Assembly: GCA_001412425.1 (NCBI GenBank)
Contig: LKUH01000302.1
Location: 1-6,245 of the forward strand
Direction of reading: 5' to 3'
Length of the DNA: 6,245 bases
From: Candidatus Cloacimonas sp. SDB
Lineage (GTDB): Bacteria > Cloacimonadota > Cloacimonadia > Cloacimonadales > TCS61
Shown: one piece after another, positions 1-5,218 of the stretch
Layout: each line of letters opens with the position of its first letter
Position numbering within the stretch: the first letter of the stretch is position 1
Position numbers and translations under genes: made by a program
Notes under the pieces: model-generated
What the model saw: the letters and a program-made list of their open reading frames with translations, nothing else
What the model was told of the DNA's origin: nothing
Database searches by the model: none

Positions 1-2
1 AC

Positions 3-83
3 AAAGGAATAGACAAAAAATCAGGAGATCGCTTGGAAAATCGTAAATTACAGGATTGGAATCTCGGTATGTTACATAAATGA
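3..83 (+). CDS. Possible C-terminal end of an upstream gene (partial)
   Basis: The third forward frame is open from the left edge to a TGA at 81-83 and encodes 26 residues. They are hydrophilic and charged and end in QDWNLGMLHK. The other two forward frames stop earlier (TAG at 10-12, TAA at 44-46). The sequence turns strongly AT-rich straight after this TGA, as expected at a gene end. I do not recognise the protein, and 26 codons is too short to exclude chance. If real, it is the 3' end of a gene on the same strand, separated from hsdM by about 156 bases. Confidence 0.35.
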   Translation, partial: KGIDKKSGDRLENRKLQDWNLGMLHK

Positions 84-239
84 AATACAATTGATTTGAA
101 TAATAACTAATTGACAATTTTCTCGACATTATAATCTTCTTGCAATGTTTCATACTTAATGAATCAGCTTTTCTAATCTGTTTTAAGCATTACCAAAACT
201 AAGTATGTGCAACTAACTTTCCCAAAAGAAGGAGATAAC
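84..239 (+). other. AT-rich leader upstream of hsdM
   Basis: I see no gene here. A perfect TTGACA (111-116) and a perfect TATAAT (130-135) are present, but the spacer is only 13 bases, too short for an ordinary sigma-70 promoter. TTGACA lies in a small inverted repeat, AATTGACAATT (109-119), which could be an operator but may be chance. There is no clear terminator for an upstream gene. Whatever promoter drives hsdM probably lies here or further left. Confidence 0.4.
229..236 (+). promoter_or_regulatory. Strong ribosome binding site deciding the hsdM TTG start
   Basis: AAGGAGAT stands with its GGAG core five bases before the TTG at 240. The alternative GTG at 207 has no comparable site and would place this Shine-Dalgarno inside the coding sequence. 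The resulting N-terminus, (M)AKKIISNEPLEKTLW, is also how HsdM proteins of this type usually begin. Confidence 0.85.
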
Positions 240-1850
240 TTGGCTAAGAAAATTATTTCTAATGAACCTCTGGAAAAAACTTTATGGAAAACTGCCGATA
301 AATTACGCAAAAATATAGATGCATCAGAATATAAAAATATCGTACTGGGACTTATCTTTCTGAAATATATCTCAGACTCTTTCGAAGAGCTTTATTTGAA
401 GCTTAAAGCAGGAGTAGGTGAATACGAAGGAGCCGATCCGGAAGATAAAGATGAGTACAGAGCGGAAAATGTATTTTTTGTTCCCGAAACAGCGCGCTGG
501 AGCTATTTACAATCTGTAGCAACCCAACCTGAGATCGGAAAATATATTGATGAAGCAATGATCGCGACAGAGCGGGAAAATAGCACTATCAAAGGTGTAC
601 TTCCCAAAGTATATGCCCGTCCTAATCTCGATAAACAAAGTCTAACAGGATTGATCAACGAAATAGGTTCAATCACCATAGGTACATCTAAAGCAAAATC
701 GAAAGATATTCTGGGAAGAGTTTACGAATATTTCCTGGGTCAGTTCGCTCTGGCAGAAGGACGAAAGGGAGGTCAGTTCTACACACCTGCCAGTATAGTT
801 CGTTTACTTGTAGAAATGCTGGAACCTTACGAAGGACGAGTATTCGACCCCTGCTGCGGTTCGGGTGGAATGTTCGTTCAATCCGAAAAATTCATCGAAT
901 CCCATGCTGATCAGATCAAGCAGAATGGCTTGGAATTAGATCCCAAAGACCGTATTTCCATTTACGGACAGGAAAGCAACCAGACCACCTGGAGATTATG
1001 CAAAATGAATCTGGCGATTCGGGGCATCGATTCCTCCAATATAAAATGGAACAACGAAGGCTCCTTCCTTAAAGATGCCCATCCCGACCTGAAAGCAGAT
1101 TATGTTATTGCTAATCCACCTTTTAATGATTCGGACTGGAGTGGTAATCTATTAACTACCGATGCACGTTGGAAATATGGTACACCACCGGCAGGAAATG
1201 CCAATTTTGCCTGGGTGCAGCACTTTATCTACCATCTTGCTCCAACCGGGTGTGCCGGATTCGTACTTTCCAATGGTTCTCTTTCTTCCAACACCGGTGG
1301 CGAAGGTGATATTCGCCAAAGACTTATCGAAGCAGACCTGGTTGATTGCATCGTTATGCTTCCCACCAAACTTTTCTATAACACCGGCATTCCTGCCTGT
1401 TTATGGTTTTTAAGCAGACATAAGAATGGTAATAAGGACCGAAAACGAAAAGGTGAGGTGCTGTTTATCGATGCTTCCGAACAAGGCTATATGGTAAATC
1501 GTCGCAACCGCGCTTTCGATTACCAAAAAGACATCCTCAAAATTGCCAACACCTATCATAATTGGAAAAGCTCCCCTTCGGAAGGGGAGAAGAGCAGCGA
1601 AGCTGATCAGAGGGGTTACGCCGACATCAAAGGTTTCTGCAAATCCTCTACCCTGGCAGACATCAAAAAACACAATTACGTACTCACTCCCGGCAGATAT
1701 GTTGGAATTCCCGATGAAGAAGACGACGGTGTACCCTTCGAAGAAAAAATGAAATCTCTCACATCCCAGCTCAAACAGCAAATGGAAGAAGCAAACAAAC
1801 TTGACGCAGAAATTAAAAAACAACTCTCCAAAATCGGTTTTGAGATATGA
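240..1850 (+). CDS. hsdM: Type I restriction-modification DNA methyltransferase subunit HsdM
   Basis: This is the modification subunit. Two HsdM and one HsdS form an S-adenosylmethionine-dependent adenine-N6 methyltransferase; adding HsdR would give the restriction enzyme. From the TTG start it has 536 residues, a usual length. Residues about 5-140 are the helical HsdM N-terminal domain (LWKTADKLRKNIDASEYKNIVLGLIFLKYISD). The N6_Mtase domain follows, with GQFYTP at 178-183, SAM-binding motif I DPCCGSGG at 203-210, and catalytic NPPF at 292-295. The C-terminus (about 500-533) is a charged, probably coiled-coil tail that would contact HsdS. All key residues are intact. Between NW and YADIKGFCKS a palindromic repeat adds about 16 residues in frame (1570-1616). 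The stop lies in ATATGA, a relic of an ATGA overlap with hsdS, now displaced by the ORF6N cassette. Function is sure at family level; target sequence is unknown. Confidence 0.97.
   Translation: MAKKIISNEPLEKTLWKTADKLRKNIDASEYKNIVLGLIFLKYISDSFEELYLKLKAGVGEYEGADPEDKDEYRAENVFFVPETARWSYLQSVATQPEIGKYIDEAMIATERENSTIKGVLPKVYARPNLDKQSLTGLINEIGSITIGTSKAKSKDILGRVYEYFLGQFALAEGRKGGQFYTPASIVRLLVEMLEPYEGRVFDPCCGSGGMFVQSEKFIESHADQIKQNGLELDPKDRISIYGQESNQTTWRLCKMNLAIRGIDSSNIKWNNEGSFLKDAHPDLKADYVIANPPFNDSDWSGNLLTTDARWKYGTPPAGNANFAWVQHFIYHLAPTGCAGFVLSNGSLSSNTGGEGDIRQRLIEADLVDCIVMLPTKLFYNTGIPACLWFLSRHKNGNKDRKRKGEVLFIDASEQGYMVNRRNRAFDYQKDILKIANTYHNWKSSPSEGEKSSEADQRGYADIKGFCKSSTLADIKKHNYVLTPGRYVGIPDEEDDGVPFEEKMKSLTSQLKQQMEEANKLDAEIKKQLSKIGFEI
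1570..1616 (+). repeat. Palindromic repeat element inserted in frame in hsdM
   Basis: CTCCCCTTC (1571-1579) and GAAGGGGAG (1581-1589) are perfect inverted arms around one base, giving a hairpin of about 8 bp. A second small hairpin, CAGC-GAA-GCTG (1595-1605), follows, and the element closes with AGAGGGGT. Read in frame it adds roughly SSPSEGEKSSEADQRG to HsdM, a low-complexity stretch that other HsdM proteins, as I remember them, lack at this place. On the reverse strand it reads TPLISFAALLPFRRGA, a string I remember from spurious ORFs in Bacteroidota-like genomes, where such elements are dispersed. Whether it occurs elsewhere in this genome cannot be seen here. Confidence 0.65.
1825..1850 (+). 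repeat. Left copy of 26-bp direct repeat (hsdM 3' end)
   Basis: This copy encodes the last codons of HsdM (SKIGFEI and stop). Its core, AAATCGGTTTTGAGATATGA (1831-1850), recurs at 3124-3143 with one mismatch. Including the preceding TCTCC the match is 24 of 26. The two copies flank the ORF6N cassette and are offset by 1293 bases. Confidence 0.85.
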
Positions 1851-1853
1851 ATT

Positions 1854-1858
1854 AAAGG
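1854..1858 (+). promoter_or_regulatory. Ribosome binding site of the first ORF6N gene
   Basis: AAAGG lies six bases before the ATG at 1865 and too close to the upstream TTG at 1859, so it favours the ATG. It is part of TATGAATTAAAGGTT (1846-1860), which recurs with one mismatch before the second ORF6N gene (2145-2159). Confidence 0.6.
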
Positions 1859-2073
1859 TTGATTATGGAAAAAAACTTGAAAGAAATAGATTTAAAATAC
1901 ATTCAAAATAAAATCTATACTACTCAAAACCAGCAGATAATGATTGATAGCGATTTAGCAGAATTATATGGTGTTGAAACACGAGTGCTGAACCAGGCTG
2001 TAAAAAGAAATATCGCTAGATTTCCAGATAAGTTCAGATTCCAGTTATCTCAACAGGAAGCAATTTCTCTAAA

Positions 2074-2088
2074 ATCACAAAATGTGAT
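2074..2088 (+). repeat. Interrupted palindrome 1 in first ORF6N gene
   Basis: ATCACA-AAA-TGTGAT has perfect 6-bp arms around three A. The core TCACAAAATGTGA (2075-2087) fits TCRCAAAWTGYGA, shared with the palindromes at 2116-2130 and 2371-2387. It is read TCA CAA AAT GTG, encoding SQNV. Its centre is 42 bases before that of palindrome 2. Confidence 0.65.
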
Positions 2089-2115
2089 CATAGAAAATAA
2101 GGATGATTCTTTAAG

Positions 2116-2130
2116 GTCGCAAATTGCGAC
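2116..2130 (+). repeat. Interrupted palindrome 2 in first ORF6N gene
   Basis: GTCGCAA-A-TTGCGAC has perfect 7-bp arms around a single A. Compared with the palindrome at 2371-2387, the A/T pair in the arms is replaced by G/C on both sides, so symmetry is kept. It is read TCG CAA ATT GCG and encodes SQIA. The gene stops two codons after the motif. Confidence 0.75.
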
Positions 2131-2152
2131 TGCTTAATATTAATTATGATTT

Positions 2153-2157
2153 AAAGG
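2153..2157 (+). promoter_or_regulatory. Ribosome binding site of the second ORF6N gene
   Basis: AAAGG lies seven bases before the ATG at 2165, within TATGATTTAAAGGTT (2145-2159), a near copy of the leader of the first ORF6N gene. Confidence 0.6.
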
Positions 2158-2164
2158 TTATAAT

Positions 2165-3067
2165 ATGAAAAATGAACTAATTATTCTTAATGCTAAAGAA
2201 ATTCAAAGTAGAATAATTACATTGCAAAATGAACAAATTATGATTGATAGAGATTTAGCTGAATTGTATGGTGTGGAAACAAAAGTTTTGAATCAAGCAG
2301 TTAAGAGAAACATTGATAGATTTCCCAATTCTTTCAGATTTCAGTTAAACAATTCAGAGAAAGAAGAACTGGTCACAAATTGTGACCGGTTTAAAAACCT
2401 GAAACATTCCGCCTCAAATCCATACGCATTCACAGAACAAGGCGTTGCCATGCTTTCGGCAGTTCTCAGAAGTAAGGCTGCTGTTCAAGTTAGTATTCAA
2501 ATAATAGATGCCTTTGTAATAATGAGAAGATTTTTAGCTTCAAATGCCGCTATCTTTCAAAGACTCGATTCCGTTGAAAAAAAGCAATTAGAACACAAAA
2601 CAGAATCAGATCGTAAATTTAACCAGATATTCAACGCTATCGAAGAGTATCAGATAACTCCTAAACAAGGCATTTTCTTTGATGGTCAGATTTTCAACGC
2701 TTACAAGCTGCTTTCCGATATTTTCCGTTCCGCTGTATCTTCTATATTCATAATAGATAATTATATCGATGATTCCATTCTTACCCTGCTCTCCAAACGA
2801 GATAAAAATGTTACCGTTAAAATCTTTTCCGGAAAGATTAATTCCCAATTAAAATTAGATGTTCAAAAATACAATGAACAATACCCGTCCGTTGAGCTTA
2901 TAAAACTTACCAAAGCCCACGACAGGTTCATTATTATCGACGAAAAACATGTTTATCATCTCGGTGCTTCTCTCAAAGACCTTGGCAATAAATGGTTTGC
3001 CTTCACAAAAATGGATAACGATGGCAGACTGCTTATTGATCATTTAAAAGGTTTATGCAATGATTGA
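2165..3067 (+). CDS. ORF6N-domain protein with phospholipase-D-like C-terminal domain
   Basis: This 300-residue protein has three parts. Residues about 10-125 are an ORF6N DNA-binding domain (IMIDRDLAELYGVETKVLNQ, then NPYAFTEQGVAMLSAVL), which appears complete. Residues about 128-162 are charged and helical, probably a coiled coil. Residues about 165-295 resemble a phospholipase-D-like fold: alternating strands (VSSIFIIDNYID, NVTVKIFSG) and HDRFIIID at 252-259 followed by GAS at 267-269. That fits HxKx4D...GS of the PLD family with Arg replacing Lys. Only one such motif is present, so activity would need a dimer and may be lost. ORF6N proteins often sit inside type I loci, but their role there is not established as far as I know. 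It starts 27 bases after the truncated paralog. Nuclease, regulatory or anti-phage functions are all guesses. Confidence 0.85.
   Translation: MKNELIILNAKEIQSRIITLQNEQIMIDRDLAELYGVETKVLNQAVKRNIDRFPNSFRFQLNNSEKEELVTNCDRFKNLKHSASNPYAFTEQGVAMLSAVLRSKAAVQVSIQIIDAFVIMRRFLASNAAIFQRLDSVEKKQLEHKTESDRKFNQIFNAIEEYQITPKQGIFFDGQIFNAYKLLSDIFRSAVSSIFIIDNYIDDSILTLLSKRDKNVTVKIFSGKINSQLKLDVQKYNEQYPSVELIKLTKAHDRFIIIDEKHVYHLGASLKDLGNKWFAFTKMDNDGRLLIDHLKGLCND
2371..2387 (+). repeat. Interrupted palindrome 3 in second ORF6N gene
   Basis: GGTCACAA-A-TTGTGACC has perfect 8-bp arms around a single A and is the longest of the three. It is read GTC ACA AAT TGT GAC and encodes VTNCD, a different codon frame from the palindromes in the first ORF6N gene. 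It falls in the variable segment between the two conserved halves of the ORF6N domain. Confidence 0.8.
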
Positions 3068-3143
3068 AATCTGGATTGATTATAAAATTAATGTCATTGC
3101 TTTATCTATTTGTGCTTTCTCCCAAATCGGTTTTGAAATATGA
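3060..3143 (+). CDS. 27-codon mini-ORF bridging the ORF6N gene and hsdS
   Basis: An ATG at 3060 overlaps the end of the ORF6N gene (stop 3065-3067), and the frame runs to a TGA at 3141-3143 that overlaps the hsdS ATG as ATGA. The last residues (SQIGFEI) repeat the C-terminus of HsdM because the frame runs through the right copy of the 26-bp repeat; the front (MIEIWIDYKINV) is unrelated to HsdM. There is no clear ribosome binding site of its own. The most likely role, if translated, is to carry ribosomes from the cassette to hsdS, which has no Shine-Dalgarno. It may equally be a relic without function. Confidence 0.35.
   Translation: MIEIWIDYKINVIALSICAFSQIGFEI
3118..3143 (+). repeat. Right copy of 26-bp direct repeat (hsdM tail relic before hsdS)
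   Basis: AAATCGGTTTTGAAATATGA (3124-3143) matches the last 20 bases of hsdM at 19 positions, and with the preceding TCTCC the match is 24 of 26. The TGA here overlaps the hsdS ATG (3140-3142). It preserves the ancestral hsdM-hsdS junction and marks the right border of the ORF6N cassette. Confidence 0.85.
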
Positions 3144-4288
3144 GTGAATGGAAAGAAGTTTATCTAAAAGAATTAATAACTCTCAATTATGGAAAATCTT
3201 TGACTGAATCAAAACGAGAATTTGGTAATGTTCCAGTATATAGTTCTGCAGGCATTACTGGTTATCACAATAAACCTTTAGTGAATGGAAAGGGTATAAT
3301 TATTGGCCGCAAAGGATCAGTGGGTACAGTTTATAAAAGTGAAATTCCTTTCTTTTGTATTGATACAGCTTATTATTCTTCTGTTGATGATTGTAAAGCC
3401 GATTTCAAATATCTTTTCTATTTTCTTAAATATTTAAGATTAGATAGATTGAATGAAGATTCCGCTGTTCCCGGTTTAAATCGAGATATGGCTTATTCAA
3501 TCAATTTATCTATTCCTACTTACCTTCCCGAACAAAAATCCATCTCAGCGATACTTTCTTCTTTTGATGACAAAATCGAAAACCTGCGCCAGCAGAATAA
3601 GACACTGGAGAAAATAGCACAGACTATCTTTAAGCATTGGTTTGTAGATTTCGAGTTCCCAAACGAACAAGGAAAACCGTATAAAAGCTCAGGTGGAAAG
3701 ATGGTGGATTCGGAATTGGGCGAGATACCGGAAGGATGGAGAGTTGGTTCGCTTGGAGAAGAATTTAAAATTACTATGGGGCAATCACCCAAAGGTTCTT
3801 CATATAATGAAATTGATGAGGGCATGGTATTTTACCAGGGTCGAACTGATTTCGGTCTTCGCTACCCAACTACAAGATTATATACAACTGAACCAAAAAG
3901 AATTGCTGAAGCTGGTGATGTATTAGTTAGTGTTCGTGCACCTGTAGGAGATATTAACATAGCTTATGAAAAATGCTGTATTGGTAGGGGTTTATCAGCT
4001 GTAAAATCACAAAATAAATCTTATTGCTTTTACAAAATTATGAGTAAAAAAAGAGTTTTTGATTTATTTGAACAAGAAGGGAGTGTTTTTGGAAGTTTGA
4101 ATAAGGATAGCTTTAATAATATAGAATCAATAATTCCTCAGAAAGAAATTATTATTAAATTTGAAAGAATTGTAAATCCAATTGATAGAAAATTTTTAAA
4201 TAATGAGAATAATGTTAGATTTCTCACCAAAACCCGTGATACATTACTTCCTAAGCTTATGAGTGGGGAAGTGAGAGTGAAATTATGA
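3140..4288 (+). CDS. hsdS: Type I restriction-modification specificity subunit HsdS
   Basis: HsdS recognises the split target sequence and anchors the HsdM and HsdR subunits. The 382 residues show the full two-repeat layout. TRD1 covers about 3-125 (VPVYSSAGITGYHNKPLVNG, IIIGRKGSVGTVY). The central conserved helix covers about 128-172 (PEQKSISAILSSFDDKIENL to IAQTIFKHWFVDFEF). TRD2 covers about 198-332 (GQSPKGSSYNE, FYQGRTDFG, GDVLVSVRAPVGD). The distal helix covers about 335-382 and ends LLPKLMSGEVRV. The gene is intact, so a bipartite site is expected; its sequence cannot be read from the protein. There is no Shine-Dalgarno before the ATG; translation probably depends on coupling through the ATGA overlap. 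The central conserved part has about 40-43% G+C (counted 60-base stretches), against 28% in TRD1 and 15% near the end, as expected when recognition domains are exchanged. The stop overlaps the next gene by ATGA. Confidence 0.95.
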   Translation: MSEWKEVYLKELITLNYGKSLTESKREFGNVPVYSSAGITGYHNKPLVNGKGIIIGRKGSVGTVYKSEIPFFCIDTAYYSSVDDCKADFKYLFYFLKYLRLDRLNEDSAVPGLNRDMAYSINLSIPTYLPEQKSISAILSSFDDKIENLRQQNKTLEKIAQTIFKHWFVDFEFPNEQGKPYKSSGGKMVDSELGEIPEGWRVGSLGEEFKITMGQSPKGSSYNEIDEGMVFYQGRTDFGLRYPTTRLYTTEPKRIAEAGDVLVSVRAPVGDINIAYEKCCIGRGLSAVKSQNKSYCFYKIMSKKRVFDLFEQEGSVFGSLNKDSFNNIESIIPQKEIIIKFERIVNPIDRKFLNNENNVRFLTKTRDTLLPKLMSGEVRVKL

Positions 4289-5130
4289 GACCAAAAATTT
4301 CTTACACGAGATTAGCTGATTATATGGCAAGCGTATTTGCTGGTTCAGGTACCAATGATAGTAATGAATCAATATATTATGGTTTTTCGGGTCCCCAGAT
4401 AATAAAATCTTTCATAGATTTTGATGAAGTTTTTCAATATCCATATAGCACATATGAAGAAATGTCCAAACCGAAAGACGGTAAACTTAAATCTCGAAAA
4501 GAAGTGTTTAAAATAAATCTAATATCCCTTTTTGATGTTAATCCAAAAAAGGGAGTAGCATATGTCAAAGAACTTATTTCTAAGTCAAATGTAGAATTGG
4601 ATAGCATTACAAAACACATTACACCTTCTAAAGAAAATATAGAAACAATAGAAAAAATGCTAAATCATTATCTAGGAGAACCAATTCCTTTTGAAGAAGA
4701 TAGAAAAGAAGCATTAATAAGAATTGATTCTGATTATATTAAAGAGAAGTGGAATGATGCAATTAATGAAATTAAATCCAACCCAGAAAGAGCAATAACA
4801 CTTTCACGTCAAATGCTTGAGAACACTTTCAAACATATCCTACAAGATAAAGGTATTGAAAATGAAAAAACTTTTGATCTTCCTACATTGTTTAGAAAAA
4901 CTAGAAAATTATTAGATTTAACTCCACTTTCTGAAAAAGGAGAACAATCATTAATCCAATTATTATCTGGTCTAGGAACATCTATTCAAGCAATAGGTGC
5001 TTTAGAATGTGAGTATGGCGAAAAACATGGCAAACAAAGAGATTACGTTCCACCTAATGAAAATATAGCTAGTTTAATTGTAAACTCTTCAGGCAATATA
5101 TGTCTTTTCTTCATAAACCATTTTTATTAA
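4285..5130 (+). CDS. Abortive-infection C-terminal (Abi_C-like) domain protein
   Basis: This 281-residue protein overlaps the hsdS stop by ATGA, so it is probably translated by coupling and made together with the specificity subunit. Residues about 1-150 are an N-terminal region I do not recognise. Residues about 160-280 fit the Abi_C family: NPERAITLSRQMLENTFKHIL, then LPTLFRKTRKLL, then LLSGLGTSIQAIGALECEYGEKHG, then IASLIVNSSGNICLFFINHFY. Family members, as I remember them, carry LRNKxGxxHGR around the histidine at 249; here Arg-Asn is replaced by Glu-Cys while Gly and His-Gly are kept. Abi_C proteins are found in phage-defence contexts and near restriction systems, but the molecular activity is not known to me. 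No signal peptide or membrane segment is evident. Base composition is AT-rich like the genes that follow. Confidence 0.8.
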   Translation: MRPKISYTRLADYMASVFAGSGTNDSNESIYYGFSGPQIIKSFIDFDEVFQYPYSTYEEMSKPKDGKLKSRKEVFKINLISLFDVNPKKGVAYVKELISKSNVELDSITKHITPSKENIETIEKMLNHYLGEPIPFEEDRKEALIRIDSDYIKEKWNDAINEIKSNPERAITLSRQMLENTFKHILQDKGIENEKTFDLPTLFRKTRKLLDLTPLSEKGEQSLIQLLSGLGTSIQAIGALECEYGEKHGKQRDYVPPNENIASLIVNSSGNICLFFINHFY

Positions 5131-5218
5131 TTGATTGGCAATTTATTATGCAAAAAAGTCTTAAAGTTATTTTCAATTAACGTAATTAAGAATTATTGAT
5201 TGACATAAGAGGATGATT
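5131..5218 (+). other. Short AT-rich intergenic gap
   Basis: These 88 bases hold no gene, no clear promoter and no convincing terminator hairpin; only small AT-rich inverted repeats such as AATTA-ACG-TAATT are present. It is the one real break in the gene chain from hsdS onward, so the next two genes may have their own promoter here. Confidence 0.4.
5207..5212 (+). promoter_or_regulatory. Ribosome binding site deciding the start at 5219
   Basis: AAGAGG ends six bases before the ATG at 5219 but directly abuts the ATG at 5213, so the second ATG is the better start. Confidence 0.6.

Larger units (their letters stand above)
1865..2137 (+). pseudogene. Truncated ORF6N-domain protein (first of two tandem paralogs)
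   Basis: The 90-residue product holds the front half of an ORF6N domain, a DNA-binding module of phage and bacterial regulators related to KilA-N/Bro-N proteins. Residues 13-61 (IQNKIYTTQN to FRFQL, with IMIDSDLAELYGVET) match the neighbouring gene at 39 of 49 positions. The usual AFTEQGVAML second half and any C-terminal domain are missing; the reading frame stops right after a palindrome at 2116-2130. No remnant of the lost part is visible before the next gene, so this looks like a deletion or partial duplication, not a point mutation. It has a ribosome binding site and an intact frame, so a short DNA-binding protein, perhaps antagonising its paralog, remains possible. It follows the hsdM stop by 14 bases. 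Confidence 0.7.

Noticed and set aside
111..135. Perfect TTGACA and TATAAT hexamers upstream of hsdM as a sigma-70 promoter
   Set aside because: The spacer is only 13 bases and no alternative pairing with a 16-18 base spacer is convincing in this AT-rich leader.
207..239. GTG at 207 as the hsdM start
   Set aside because: The strong AAGGAG site and the family-typical N-terminus both favour TTG at 240.
1162..1413. Other-frame open reading stretch inside hsdM
   Set aside because: It lies within the conserved methyltransferase domain, has no ribosome binding site and has no recognisable protein features.
1410..1823. Long antisense open frame of 137 codons in hsdM
   Set aside because: It is a shadow of hsdM. 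It includes the reverse reading of the palindromic repeat and shows no protein family of its own; the hsdM frame explains the region.
2074..2387. The three palindromes as a small CRISPR array
   Set aside because: Spacing is irregular (42 and 256 bases), the units are about 15 bases, and they lie in coding sequence.
1825..3143. The ORF6N cassette as an insertion sequence with target-site duplication
   Set aside because: There is no transposase or terminal inverted repeat, and 26 bp with mismatches is long for a target duplication; the repeat is better seen as a copied hsdM tail.
5131..5218. Intrinsic terminator after the Abi_C gene
   Set aside because: The inverted repeats are short and AT-only, without a G+C-rich stem followed by a T run.
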